Source of the DNA: an uncultured Opitutales bacterium
GTDB lineage: Bacteria; Verrucomicrobiota; Verrucomicrobiia; Opitutales; Intestinicryptomonadaceae
Direction: 5' to 3'
Length of the DNA stretch: 64,000 nucleotides
NCBI GenBank assembly: GCA_944389175.1
Contig: CALXLK010000001.1
Coordinates: 124,001 to 188,000, forward strand
Shown here: positions 52,766-62,394 of the stretch, one piece after another
Numbering within the stretch: position 1 is the stretch's first letter
How the letters are laid out: every line of letters starts with the position of its first letter
Position numbers and translations under genes: made by a program
The notes under the pieces: model-generated
Database searches by the model: none
Told to the model about the DNA's origin: nothing
What the model saw: the letters and a program-made list of their open reading frames with translations, nothing else

Positions 52766-55700
52766 ATGGCAGAATTACAACTTTCAAGGCGCGGGCTAAA
52801 ACTCGAACGGCTTTTGCGCGACCGCATAGTCTTTCTCGACGGCGCCATGGGCACCCTCATTCAGCGCGAGGGCCTGTGCGAGGCCGACTTCCACAAGGGC
52901 GACAGTCGGCTGCAAAACTCCGGCGCAGCCCTCCTCGGAGACAACGATCTTCTAAACATTGCGCGCCCGGACATAATAGAGAAAATCCACCGCCAATATT
53001 TTCTGGCGGGCTCCGACATAGTCACTACAAACACATTCGCTTTAACGCGCATAGCCCAGGCCGACTACGGCATAGCAGACGACCTTATCGACCGCCTCAA
53101 CCGCGAGGCCGTAAAGCTCGCCCGCAATGCGGCGCAAAGCGCGGCAAAGACGCTGGGAAAAGATCCCGAAGACCTCTTTGTGGCGGGCTCGATCGGGCCG
53201 ATGAATAAGGCCGCAAGCATAGCCTGCGACGTGGAGGATCCCTCAAAGCGCGCCGTCGATTTCGACGAGCTCGAGAGCGCCTATTACGCGCAGATGCGCT
53301 CGCTTTACGAGGCGGGGGTTGATCTTTTCCTTCTGGAAACATCAATAGACACGCTCAATGTAAAGGCCGCCGTGCACGCGTGCCTGCGGCTCTCCGACGA
53401 GGTCGGGGTGAGGCTGCCAATATCGATAAGCGTTACGATTTCCGACGCATCGGGCAGAATTTTAAGCGGCCAGACGATAGAGGCTTTTTATGCGAGCATA
53501 CGGCATGCAAATCCTTTGTTTGTGGGGCTAAATTGCTCGCTCGGGGCCGAGAAGATGAGGCCGTATCTGGAGGCCTTTGACAGAATAGCAGAGTGTTTCC
53601 TGCACTGTTATCCTAATGCGGGCATGCCAAACCCCCTTTCAGAATTTGGCTACGACCAAAAGCCTGAAGATACGGCCAGGTATCTTGGCGCCTACGCAAG
53701 AGACGGCCTTCTAAACGTAATCGGCGGCTGTTGCGGCACGACGCCTGCCCATATACAGGCAATAGTCAAGGAATGCCTTCATTGCGCCCCGCGCAAACCG
53801 AGGGCAAGGAAACATTCGATGATGCTCTCGGGCCTGGAATTGTTCGAGCTAAAGGAGGGAAAGGCGCCGTTTGTATTCGTCGGGGAACGGACAAACGTAA
53901 TGGGCTCTCCGGCGTTTAGAAAAATGATAAAAGAGGGCAGGTTTGCCGACGCCCTTTCCGTCGCCAGAAGCCAAATCGAAAACGGGGCAAACCTCATAGA
54001 TGTCAATTTTGACGAGGGCATGCTGGATTCTTCCGCATGCATGGCAAAGTTTCTAAACCTTGTGGGCGCCGACCCGGAAATAGCGCGCGTGCCCATAATG
54101 ATAGACTCTTCCGACTGGGAGACAATCCTGTCCGGGTTGAAGCGCATACAGGGAAAAGGAGTCGTAAATTCGATAAGCCTTAAGGAGGGAAAGGAAAAAT
54201 TTATAGAGCATGCCCGAGAGTTAAAAAAATTCGGCGCGGCTGTCATAGTTATGGCCTTCGACGAAGAGGGGCAGGCGTCGACCCTCGAAAGGCGGGTATC
54301 CATCTGCAAACGCGCCTACGATATCCTCGTCAATGAAGTCGATTTCCCACCGGAGGACATTATTTTCGACGCAAACGTCTTGACTGTGGCAACCGGAATG
54401 CGCGAGCACGACTCTTACGGAATCGACTTTATAAAGGCGGTGGAGGCAATCAAAAGCCAGTGCCCGCTGGCTCGGACCTCCGCGGGGGTTAGCAACATAA
54501 GCTTCTCTCTGCGCGGCAACAACGCAGTCAGAGAGGCCATGCATACGGTCTTCCTTTACCACGCGCGCAAGGCGGGACTCGACATGGGTATTGTCAACGC
54601 CGGCATGCTTGGCAGCTACGACCAGATAGAGCCCAAACTTCGCGGCGCCGTCGAGGCCGTAATTTTAAATTCGAGCCCGTCGGCCACCGAAAATCTGCTT
54701 GCCATGGCCGAGGAATTCAAAGGGCAGGGCCACGAACACAAAAACGCCGAGACCGCATGGAACGACCTTTCATGGGAGGAAAAGCTCTACACGGCCTTTA
54801 TAAAAGGCCTCGACGACAAGGCCGAAGAAATTGCGCTGCACTACTACCGCGAGAGCGGTTCGGCAATCTCGGTGATTGAAAACCAGCTGATGTCGGCAAT
54901 GAAAAAGGTCGGCGAGCTATTCGGCGACGGCAAAATGTTCTTGCCGCAAGTCGTCAAAAGCGCGCGCGTGATGAAAAAGGCGGTCGCTGTTCTCGAGCCC
55001 TTTATGGAGTCGACTTCCGACAAAAAGGGCGCAAAAATCGTAATAGCGACGGTAAAGGGCGATGTCCACGACATAGGAAAAAACATCGTCTCGGTGGTTC
55101 TTGCCTGCAACGGCTACAACGTCGTCGACTTGGGCGTAATGGTGGAGCCGGAGAGAATCTTCGAGGCGGCAAAACAGGCCGATTTGGTGGGCTTAAGCGG
55201 CCTGATAACGCCATCCCTCGAAGAAATGGCCAACGTCATAAAACTTTTTGAGCGCAACGGGCTGCGCATTCCCGTCTTGGTGGGCGGAGCTGCAACAAGC
55301 AAGGTTCACACGGCTGTAAAACTGGCCCCGCTCTACTCCGGCATAGTCGAGCGCGTAGGCGATGCGAGCCTCATATCCGGCGTCTGCGCAGGCCTTCTTG
55401 GGGCAGACAAAAAAGTTTATTCGCTTGAGATATTGGCCGGGCAGCAGAGGCTGCGCGACGATTTTAACGCCTCAAATTCAGACGCCACCCCGGGCGAGAT
55501 TCTGCCGATAGAAGAGGCGAAAAAACACGCGTATAAGACTCTTTACCGTGAACCCCGGACGCCGGAATTTGTCGGCGTAAAGACCTTTGAAGTGCCGCTT
55601 GAAAGGCTCGAGAAGCTCATGCCATGGCACATGCTATTTAAGACATGGGGCCTGGACAGCCGCGCAGCCAGAAACACGCCCGAATTTGAGGAGTTTTTTA

Positions 55701-56413
55701 GGGACGCAAACGAGGCCTTTGACTTACTTAAAGGCATCGCGCGCCCAAAAATCAGGGGCGGAATATTCAAGGCCAGAAGCGAAGACGCCGATATTATAAT
55801 TTACTCGGAGTCGGGCGAAGAACTTGAGCGCCTTTTCACCGCCAGGGACCAGCGCAGAAATTCGGCGGGCAACTGCCTTTCTATCGCGGATTTTGTGGCG
55901 GGGACCGACGCCGAATTTGACGACTATGTCGGCCTGTACATGGCCACGGCCGGGGTAGAGGCACAAAATTACGCGGAGTCGCTCAAAGACGCCGATTCCT
56001 ACAAGGCGCTGCTTGTCAGAAGCTTGTGCGACTGTATCGCCGAGGCGCTCTCCGAATACGCGCGCACGGAAATTTTCAAAATGCGCCGCGGGCGGGGCTG
56101 CGCGTGCGGCGCGGCATCGGAAAATTCGGGCATATGCGTAGCCTGCGGATACCCGTCGTTTCCCGACCACCGGCAGAAAGCGAAGTTTGCCAGGCTTCTG
56201 GGGGCCGAAAAGATAGGAATAGAGCTGACATCTTCGTTTATGATGAACCCCGCAGCGAGCGTCGCGTGCGTGTGGATTGCAAACAAGTCGGCCCGCTACA
56301 CTTCCCCGACAATAGCCGCAGACCAAATCGCCCAAGAGGCGGCAAGGCGCGCCGACACGGTTGAAAACGTGTCTAAATACATGGCGGTAAAGCCTATGAA
56401 AAATGGTATTTAG
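52766..56413 (+). CDS. metH: Cobalamin-dependent methionine synthase
   Basis: A 1215-residue MetH with all four modules: homocysteine-binding barrel (residues 1-335; zinc Cys in NCSLG and GGCCGTTPAHI), methyltetrahydrofolate barrel (about 360-620; GERTNVMGS), B12 domain (about 650-880; KGDVHDIGKNIVSVVLACNGY with the cobalt-coordinating His) and the AdoMet reactivation domain (about 900-1215; RGRGCACGAASENSG and a TSSFMMNPAASVAC segment). It remakes methionine from homocysteine. It starts 1 base after hprK and overlaps rodA by 11 bases. The start codon context gives no sign of a B12 riboswitch. Confidence 0.97.
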   Translation: MAELQLSRRGLKLERLLRDRIVFLDGAMGTLIQREGLCEADFHKGDSRLQNSGAALLGDNDLLNIARPDIIEKIHRQYFLAGSDIVTTNTFALTRIAQADYGIADDLIDRLNREAVKLARNAAQSAAKTLGKDPEDLFVAGSIGPMNKAASIACDVEDPSKRAVDFDELESAYYAQMRSLYEAGVDLFLLETSIDTLNVKAAVHACLRLSDEVGVRLPISISVTISDASGRILSGQTIEAFYASIRHANPLFVGLNCSLGAEKMRPYLEAFDRIAECFLHCYPNAGMPNPLSEFGYDQKPEDTARYLGAYARDGLLNVIGGCCGTTPAHIQAIVKECLHCAPRKPRARKHSMMLSGLELFELKEGKAPFVFVGERTNVMGSPAFRKMIKEGRFADALSVARSQIENGANLIDVNFDEGMLDSSACMAKFLNLVGADPEIARVPIMIDSSDWETILSGLKRIQGKGVVNSISLKEGKEKFIEHARELKKFGAAVIVMAFDEEGQASTLERRVSICKRAYDILVNEVDFPPEDIIFDANVLTVATGMREHDSYGIDFIKAVEAIKSQCPLARTSAGVSNISFSLRGNNAVREAMHTVFLYHARKAGLDMGIVNAGMLGSYDQIEPKLRGAVEAVILNSSPSATENLLAMAEEFKGQGHEHKNAETAWNDLSWEEKLYTAFIKGLDDKAEEIALHYYRESGSAISVIENQLMSAMKKVGELFGDGKMFLPQVVKSARVMKKAVAVLEPFMESTSDKKGAKIVIATVKGDVHDIGKNIVSVVLACNGYNVVDLGVMVEPERIFEAAKQADLVGLSGLITPSLEEMANVIKLFERNGLRIPVLVGGAATSKVHTAVKLAPLYSGIVERVGDASLISGVCAGLLGADKKVYSLEILAGQQRLRDDFNASNSDATPGEILPIEEAKKHAYKTLYREPRTPEFVGVKTFEVPLERLEKLMPWHMLFKTWGLDSRAARNTPEFEEFFRDANEAFDLLKGIARPKIRGGIFKARSEDADIIIYSESGEELERLFTARDQRRNSAGNCLSIADFVAGTDAEFDDYVGLYMATAGVEAQNYAESLKDADSYKALLVRSLCDCIAEALSEYARTEIFKMRRGRGCACGAASENSGICVACGYPSFPDHRQKAKFARLLGAEKIGIELTSSFMMNPAASVACVWIANKSARYTSPTIAADQIAQEAARRADTVENVSKYMAVKPMKNGI

Positions 56414-57689
56414 AGATTACAGCTTGTCGAAAATACTGAGGCAGCGCAATCACACAAGCGATTACGTCGTGCCGGCGTGCATGGCCGTGCTGCTTATGTT
56501 TAGCGTGGCGTTCATATTTTCGGCGCAGAGCTTTATAGCCGACGATATCCCGCTGATGAGGCAGTTTTGGGTCAAGCAGATAATGTATTATGCGCTGGGC
56601 ATAGTGGTTTATTTGCTTCTGTCGTATTTCGACTACAACTGGCTGTTTAAGAACGCGCATTTGATATATATAGCGTTTTTGCTACCGCTGCTGCCGCTCG
56701 TATTGAAGGAGGTTTTTGGCGTGCCGGTGCCTTTTGTGCAGTCGCGCTACAACGCCACGCGTTGGATAGACTTCGGCTTCTTTTCTATTCAGCCGTCGGA
56801 TTTTGCAAAAATCGGCACGTGCGTAATGGCCTCGTCGATGTTTGCCAGAAATAAGCTCGGCACGTTCAAGGAAAACTTTTTGTTTTGGATAAAGCTTGCT
56901 TTAGTGTATTTAATCCCTATATTTCTGATATTTTTACAGCCAGACTTAGGATCATCTTTGGTTTTTTATCCAATGATATTTTCGATGTTGTACATATCCG
57001 GACTTCCCAAACGCTTCTTCCTGACGATGTTCGCAGTATTTGCGATAATCGTCTCGCTGGTGGTTTTTGACATATACGGATATTACAATTATCTTAAGGA
57101 AAATAATTTAACCGCTCGGGATTCCGCCTCCCAGAACGCCTACGGTTCGTCGGGAAAGTGGAATCTGCCGATGAAAGACTATCAGCGCAATAGAATCCTA
57201 GCCTTTGTATGCCCGGATGTCGTCGACAAAAACGGGACGGAGGTCACATGGAACCAGCGCCAGAGCCTCATATCGGTGGGCTCGGGTGGAGTATTCGGAA
57301 AGGGCTTTACCGAGGGAACTCAGGCAAGGCTCGGGTATCTTCCCTCAAGCGTGGCCTACAACGACTTCATATTTTCGGTCGTCGCGGAAGAGAGCGGTTT
57401 TGCCGGAGGCTGTATTGTTATTGTCCTGCTGGGGACAATTGTCGTTTACGGCTGTGTGCGTGCCGCGCAACTTTCAAGAGACAGATTCGGGCAGTTCATG
57501 TGCATAGGAATAGCCTCGATATTGTTGACACACACTTTTATAAATGTCGGAATGACCATAGGCATAATGCCCATAACCGGTCTTCCGCTGCCAATGTTAA
57601 GTTATGGCGGAACTTTTGCTCTTACTTGCTGTATTTTATTGGGAATCGTCCAAAGCGTTTTCCGCTACAGGCGCAAGTTTGAAGAGTAA
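56403..57689 (+). CDS. rodA: Rod-shape SEDS glycosyltransferase RodA
   Basis: A 428-residue SEDS-family membrane protein with about ten helices that polymerises glycan strands of the side wall with a class [37 protein letters not shown] (SEDS motif) and the C-terminal [19 protein letters not shown] are diagnostic. The loop between (about residues 235-320) includes [13 protein letters not shown] and [21 protein letters not shown]. It marks the cell as a peptidoglycan-containing rod or coccobacillus. Its start lies inside metH; rng follows after 29 bases. Confidence 0.95.
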   Translation: MVFRDYSLSKILRQRNHTSDYVVPACMAVLLMFSVAFIFSAQSFIADDIPLMRQFWVKQIMYYALGIVVYLLLSYFDYNWLFKNAHLIYIAFLLPLLPLVLKEVFGVPVPFVQSRYNATRWIDFGFFSIQPSDFAKIGTCVMASSMFARNKLGTFKENFLFWIKLALVYLIPIFLIFLQPDLGSSLVFYPMIFSMLYISGLPKRFFLTMFAVFAIIVSLVVFDIYGYYNYLKENNLTARDSASQNAYGSSGKWNLPMKDYQRNRILAFVCPDVVDKNGTEVTWNQRQSLISVGSGGVFGKGFTEGTQARLGYLPSSVAYNDFIFSVVAEESGFAGGCIVIVLLGTIVVYGCVRAAQLSRDRFGQFMCIGIASILLTHTFINVGMTIGIMPITGLPLPMLSYGGTFALTCCILLGIVQSVFRYRRKFEE

Positions 57690-57718
57690 TTCGTTTCGCC
57701 GCAAATAGTGCGAAAGAA

Positions 57719-59458
57719 ATGAAAGAAGAAAAAAATACAAATAATATGACGGAGGTGGACGTCTCGCTTACAAAGCGTCCGCCCGAGGAGGTCGTAGATC
57801 CGATACCGACAGAGCTTTTGAATATGCAGGCGCGCCTGCGCGCAAAAAAGCGCCCGTTCCTCGAAAGAATAATGCGCCTGCTAAAGCACGACGACTCCCC
57901 CTACAGGGAGATCGTAATCAATGTGGAGCCTTTTGAAACTCGCGTGGCGCTGCTCGAAGACGGCGTAATGCAAAAATTCGAGATTGAGCGCGTCGGCGAC
58001 GAAAGCATGGTAAGCGCCATTTTCAAGGGCAAAATTCAAAATCTCGAGCCTGGCCTCAAAGCCGCATTTGTCGACATAGGGCAGCAGAAGAACGCCTTTC
58101 TGCACTACTGGGACATCTTCCCCGGGTCGACGGCCGACAACTCTTATGAAATTGTCAGGGAGAATCGCAGCAAAGAGCAAAAGAAAAACGCCCAGCAGAA
58201 ATTTTCCATAAAAGACATTCCCGAAAAATTTCCCATAGGCACCGAGATAATCGTCCAGATTACCAAGACCCAGATAGGCACAAAGGGGCCCAGAATTACC
58301 ACAAACATAGCAATTCCCGGAAGGTACTTGGTTCTTATGCCGTATGCCGGCCAGTGCGGTATTTCGCGCAAAATTGAAGACAAGAAGGAGCGCGACCGCA
58401 TAAAGAAAATCTTGCGTTCCATGAAAATTCCCGAAGGCATGGGGGTTATAGTTCGGACCGCCGGTCAGGGCAAGCGCTGGACGTATTTTGTGCGCGATTT
58501 GCACATGCTCTTAAACGTCTGGAAGAAGATACAGCAGCGCATAGAGTCGACACCCGCGCCCGCCATGATCTACAAGGAGCCCGACCTTATAGAGCGCACC
58601 GTGCGCGACTTCCTAACCGAGCAGACCGACAGGATTCTCATCGACAGCCGCGAGCATTATGAGCGCATAATGCATTCCGTATCCGAGATATCGCGGCGCG
58701 CGCGCAGCAAGATCCAGCTCTTCAAGGAAAATATACCGATTTTCGAGCGCTACAACATAGAGCGCCAGATAGCCCAGACCTTTGCCCGCCGCGTTCCGCT
58801 TCCCTCTGGCGGCGAGATAGTAATTGACGAGACCGAGGCTCTTGTTGCAATAGACGTCAATACGGGCTCGCACAAGGGCAAGAGCGAGGACGGCAAAGAC
58901 TTTATTTTGCAGGCAAATCTCGAGGCCGTCACCGAGGCCGCGCGCCAGGTTCGCTTGCGCAATCTGGGCGGCTTGGTTATAATAGACACCATCGACATGA
59001 AGAGCCGCAAAGACAGGCAGGCCGTCTATAAGCGGCTCAAAGAGGAGATGGAAAAGGACAAGGCCAAGAGCCAGGTTTTGCCGATATCGCAGTTGGGCAT
59101 AATGCAGATGACGCGCCAGCGCCACGCCCAAAGCAATGCCAGCGGAATTTACACGACGTGCCCGTATTGCGGGGGCAAGGGCATAGTGAAATCTCCGCGA
59201 ACCATGAGCGCGGAAATTCAGCGCAAGATCGTCTTCGCCTGCCGCAACCTGCGCTCCAACGGCGACGACAAAACGCCGATTAATCTGCTTATTATGCTGC
59301 ATCCTGAAAACCTGCAGCGCCTCCAGACCGAGGATTACGAGCATTTGACAAATCTGGAAAAGGCCTACAACTTGAAATTGACCTTCCGGGCGGATCCGTC
59401 TTACCACGTGGAAAATTTCAGAATCCAGGATATGGATTCAGGCAAGATACTAAAGTAG
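57719..59458 (+). CDS. rng: Ribonuclease E/G family protein
   Basis: A 579-residue RNase G-like endonuclease. After a 60-residue charged leader come the S1 RNA-binding domain (about 75-190, [21 protein letters not shown]), the 5' sensor, and the DNase I-like catalytic site ([15 protein letters not shown] near 375 and [13 protein letters not shown] near 420). The zinc link [10 protein letters not shown] near 480 joins dimers. The C-terminal RNase E scaffold is absent. It follows rodA, which is a common arrangement with shape genes. A terminator ends the run at 59482-59512. Confidence 0.95.
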   Translation: MKEEKNTNNMTEVDVSLTKRPPEEVVDPIPTELLNMQARLRAKKRPFLERIMRLLKHDDSPYREIVINVEPFETRVALLEDGVMQKFEIERVGDESMVSAIFKGKIQNLEPGLKAAFVDIGQQKNAFLHYWDIFPGSTADNSYEIVRENRSKEQKKNAQQKFSIKDIPEKFPIGTEIIVQITKTQIGTKGPRITTNIAIPGRYLVLMPYAGQCGISRKIEDKKERDRIKKILRSMKIPEGMGVIVRTAGQGKRWTYFVRDLHMLLNVWKKIQQRIESTPAPAMIYKEPDLIERTVRDFLTEQTDRILIDSREHYERIMHSVSEISRRARSKIQLFKENIPIFERYNIERQIAQTFARRVPLPSGGEIVIDETEALVAIDVNTGSHKGKSEDGKDFILQANLEAVTEAARQVRLRNLGGLVIIDTIDMKSRKDRQAVYKRLKEEMEKDKAKSQVLPISQLGIMQMTRQRHAQSNASGIYTTCPYCGGKGIVKSPRTMSAEIQRKIVFACRNLRSNGDDKTPINLLIMLHPENLQRLQTEDYEHLTNLEKAYNLKLTFRADPSYHVENFRIQDMDSGKILK

Positions 59459-59481
59459 CAACAGCCTTTTTCAAAAAAAAC

Positions 59482-59512
59482 AAAGCCGCATAAAAGTGCG
59501 GCTTTATTTTTT
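59482..59512 (+). terminator. Terminator after rng
   Basis: AAAGCCGCA and TGCGGCTTT pair perfectly around a TAAAAG loop, followed by A and six T. An A run precedes it, so it may also act on the minus strand. Confidence 0.9.
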
Positions 59513-59609
59513 ATTCATCTTTTTATTTGAACGCGAGAAATGGAGCGGGGGAGGCTGTCAAAAGCGTTTTTTTTTCGAAAAAAAATTTTTTTGGGGTCGG
59601 TTGCCGAGT

Positions 59610-60626
59610 TTAGAATAATTCAGGCTCGCTTTTGTCGGGGGCGCTCTTCTTAAATTTATGCAGGTGGACCGGCGCCTTGCCCACTTTGTTTTCGATGGCC
59701 TCTGAGTGGTCTTTGATTATGCGCTCGCAGATTTTCTTTACGTGCATTTTAAGCCAAGTGTGCGTGGCGGAGCCCTTGGTGTAGACATTCGGCCCGTAAG
59801 AGTCGATTCTGTCGCTTGATAGTAGAAAGTCGTTTTGTTCAAATTCGGCGTCGTTTGCGGGGCTGTAAACGGCAAAGGCCTTGCCGCCGTTTTTGCGCAC
59901 GACGGAAAATACGGGGACGTCGCTGGGGCCGTCAGCGATGTAAATCATGTTGCGAATGGGAACGCGCCTGTCCTTTTCGAGAATCTGGTCGTTTACGCTT
60001 ATGTTGGGATTTTTGTTCGTGCCCTTGTTTATCTCGAATATGAAGCGCGTTTTTATGGTGTTGTCGACAATCATGCCTATTTGATTTATCTGGTGGGAAA
60101 GGCTTTGGAAGTCGAACTCCTTTTGCAGGGAGAAATACGGGGGCATTGGCTCTTCGACAAATTCGCAGCCGAAAATTCCGTCGACATGGCTTGCGATTGC
60201 GCTGCCGCGAATCATCTCCGCTATTCCGGTGCTTACAATGTAGTGTTCAAGCTTTATATCGAGAGCCTGGTACTGGGGATTTTCGGCAACCAGATTTCTT
60301 AGTTCGTCGAAGAAATCGGGAAGGCCGGGGCAAAAGAAAAGTTCGGCGCCGAGCTCGCGCAACTTCGCATTGCTTAGCCCTTGCATTATTCCGCTTTTGA
60401 CGAAGCTGAGAAGATGGTTTAAGTAGACGCTTTCAGGGGCCACGCGCACCCCTTTCTGGGCGTATATTTTCGGAAGCATGTTTACTTCCTTCCAAAACAG
60501 GATTTCGTCGACGCCGTATTCCCTGAAGATTGGCGATTGCATATATCCGTCTATAAGGGTTTTGTCAAAATCCCAAATGCACGCGATGACGTTGCTGGAA
60601 TAAAGGTTTGTGTTTTCTTCCTGCAT
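59610..60626 (-). CDS. HAD-superfamily phosphatase-like protein
   Basis: A 338-residue haloacid dehalogenase-like protein. Motif I is CIWDFDKTLIDGYM (Asp nucleophile and Asp acid/base); an IYIADGPSDVPVF motif IV near residue 230 supplies the metal-binding Asp; IVSTGIAEMIRG contains the motif II Ser/Thr. A long alpha/beta cap lies between. Similar proteins are usually annotated only as HAD family hydrolases. I take the ATG at 60626 (MQEENTNLYSSN); the frame is open to 60671. Divergent from the regulator at 60695. The substrate is unknown. Confidence 0.8.
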   Translation of the reverse strand: MQEENTNLYSSNVIACIWDFDKTLIDGYMQSPIFREYGVDEILFWKEVNMLPKIYAQKGVRVAPESVYLNHLLSFVKSGIMQGLSNAKLRELGAELFFCPGLPDFFDELRNLVAENPQYQALDIKLEHYIVSTGIAEMIRGSAIASHVDGIFGCEFVEEPMPPYFSLQKEFDFQSLSHQINQIGMIVDNTIKTRFIFEINKGTNKNPNISVNDQILEKDRRVPIRNMIYIADGPSDVPVFSVVRKNGGKAFAVYSPANDAEFEQNDFLLSSDRIDSYGPNVYTKGSATHTWLKMHVKKICERIIKDHSEAIENKVGKAPVHLHKFKKSAPDKSEPELF

Positions 60627-60694
60627 AGTGGCCACATACTCAAAAATAATTTCGACAAACGCAAGTTTCATGTTAGCCTATACCAAAAAATTTT

Positions 60695-62296
60695 ATGCCT
60701 AAAAACGCGACAGATTCGGAAAACTTGCACCGCAAAAACCGCGCCAGAAAGAATAGCTACGTGTCGATTCTGCGCGAGGCAAGCCGCATAGTAAAAGAGA
60801 CTAAAAGCGTTTCAATACTGCTAAAGAAAGTTCTCGACGTAATATCGGCGCGGGCGTATCTAAACCATGTTTCCGTGACGCTTTGCAGCGGAGATTTTCT
60901 GGTTATAAGGGCGTCCAACGGTCTCACTCAAGACGAGAGCCGCAGGGGAATTTACCGCCTTGGCGAGGGTGTCACCGGCAGGGTGGCCCAAACGGGCCAG
61001 GCGCGCTTGATTGAGGATATTTCCCTAAGCGACGAATTTCTAAATAAGACCGAGAGCCGCAAAGACTTTGACAAGACTGCTTTCATATGCGTGCCGATAA
61101 TAAGCTCGCAAAAAGTAATAGGCACGCTTTCGGCCGACTGCGACAATTCCGACAAGTCCGTTCTGAAGAAGAATCTGCTTCTTTTGGAGACTGTTTCAAA
61201 CATAGTAAGCGACGCTGTCTCAGTATTGTTTTTTGAAATGGAGGAGGGCGAAAAACTCCATGCGGAAAACCGCGTTCTACGCGACAGAGTCGACATAGCC
61301 TTGCGCCCGCAGAACGCTATAGGCTCAAGCGCGGCTATGCTGAAAGTCTACGAGCAGATAGCCAATGCCTGCGAGTCTGAAGCCCACGTGCTCATCCGCG
61401 GCGAGCCGGGTTCCGGCAAGGATTTTGCAATGCGCATCATAGCAAACAGCCCGCGCTGGCGTTCGCGCCCGATTGAAATTCTCGACTGCTCGACAATGCG
61501 CGACTCCCTGATAGACGAGTTGCTTTTCGGCTCGCCGTCCAAGCGCGGCCTCATCGAACAGGCCGACGACGGCATAGTGTATCTCGACGCGATGGGGCTG
61601 ATAGGCCAGGCTCTTCAGCTTAAGCTTTTAAAGTATCTCGAGGGCAAAAAATATTGCCGCGTGGGCGATACGACTGAACGTTTTGGACGTGCGCGCATAA
61701 TAGCCTCCACTTCCGGAGATTTGGAGAAGCGCATGAAAGAGGGAATAATCCGCCCCGATTTCTACTACCAGATTTCGCTTTCCACAATCATGATACCGCC
61801 CCTTCGCGAGCGCCGCCGCGACATTCCCGCTCTGGCAAAATTCTTCATGCAAAAGCATGCGCATTTGCACGAAAAGAAAATAGTTTCCATATCGCAGTCG
61901 GCGATGAACATGATGAAAGCCTATCACTGGCCGACAAACGTCAGGGAGCTTGAAAATTGCATGGAGCGCGCGGTGATAATAGCCGCCGGCCAGTCCATTT
62001 CAGTTTCCGACTTGCCGCCTTCCCTGCAGACGGCGCAGTCGACTAACACGTCTATTTTCGACGAGCACAAATCCACGGATTTTAAGAAGCTTGTCGGCGA
62101 TTTCGAACGCGACATAATCGTGGAGGCTCTCGCTTCCAAAAACGGCAACGCCGCCGCTGTGGCGCGGAGGCTTTCGGTATCCCGGAGAATATTAAACTAC
62201 AAGATAGAAAAGCTCGGCATTCCGGCAAAGTCCTTTAAGCAAAGCTCCGCGCGTCGCGCAAAGGGCGAGGACTCACCGGCAAGCGCCCGCGATTAG
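60695..62296 (+). CDS. GAF-AAA+-Fis regulator lacking the sigma54 GAFTGA loop
   Basis: A 533-residue NifA-like layout: GAF domain (about residues 20-185, GVTGRVAQTGQARLIEDI), AAA+ domain (about 210-440) and a Fis-type helix-turn-helix at about 475-510 (NAAAVARRLSVSRRILNYKIEKLGI). Walker A GEPGSGKD lies at 236-243. The stretch that should read 'ELFGHxxGAFTGA...GxFExADGGTLFLDE' instead reads ELLFGSPSKRGLIEQADDGIVYLDAM: about 18 residues with the GAFTGA loop are missing, and the Walker B Glu is replaced by Ala. The loop contacts sigma54 and the Glu activates water, so this is probably not a normal sigma54 activator. It may act as a DNA-binding sensor by another route. Confidence 0.88.
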   Translation: MPKNATDSENLHRKNRARKNSYVSILREASRIVKETKSVSILLKKVLDVISARAYLNHVSVTLCSGDFLVIRASNGLTQDESRRGIYRLGEGVTGRVAQTGQARLIEDISLSDEFLNKTESRKDFDKTAFICVPIISSQKVIGTLSADCDNSDKSVLKKNLLLLETVSNIVSDAVSVLFFEMEEGEKLHAENRVLRDRVDIALRPQNAIGSSAAMLKVYEQIANACESEAHVLIRGEPGSGKDFAMRIIANSPRWRSRPIEILDCSTMRDSLIDELLFGSPSKRGLIEQADDGIVYLDAMGLIGQALQLKLLKYLEGKKYCRVGDTTERFGRARIIASTSGDLEKRMKEGIIRPDFYYQISLSTIMIPPLRERRRDIPALAKFFMQKHAHLHEKKIVSISQSAMNMMKAYHWPTNVRELENCMERAVIIAAGQSISVSDLPPSLQTAQSTNTSIFDEHKSTDFKKLVGDFERDIIVEALASKNGNAAAVARRLSVSRRILNYKIEKLGIPAKSFKQSSARRAKGEDSPASARD

Positions 62297-62359
62297 GCGT
62301 CCCCGAATCGCCTCAACATTTCAAAAACTCTCTTTCTTTCAAAAATGACAAAAGTTATT

Positions 62360-62388
62360 TTGTATGCTTGTATATTATTTTTTAATAT
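62360..62388 (+). promoter_or_regulatory. Sigma70-type promoter of the tail-fibre-like gene
   Basis: TTGTAT and TAATAT are separated by 17 nt. The predicted start of transcription (about 62394-62395) coincides with the ATG at 62395, so the mRNA is probably leaderless. Confidence 0.55.
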
Positions 62389-62394
62389 AGCGGC

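Noticed and set aside
58613..59407. 264-residue open frame on the minus strand
   Set aside because: Antisense to rng, which has all family motifs; the shadow translation resembles nothing.
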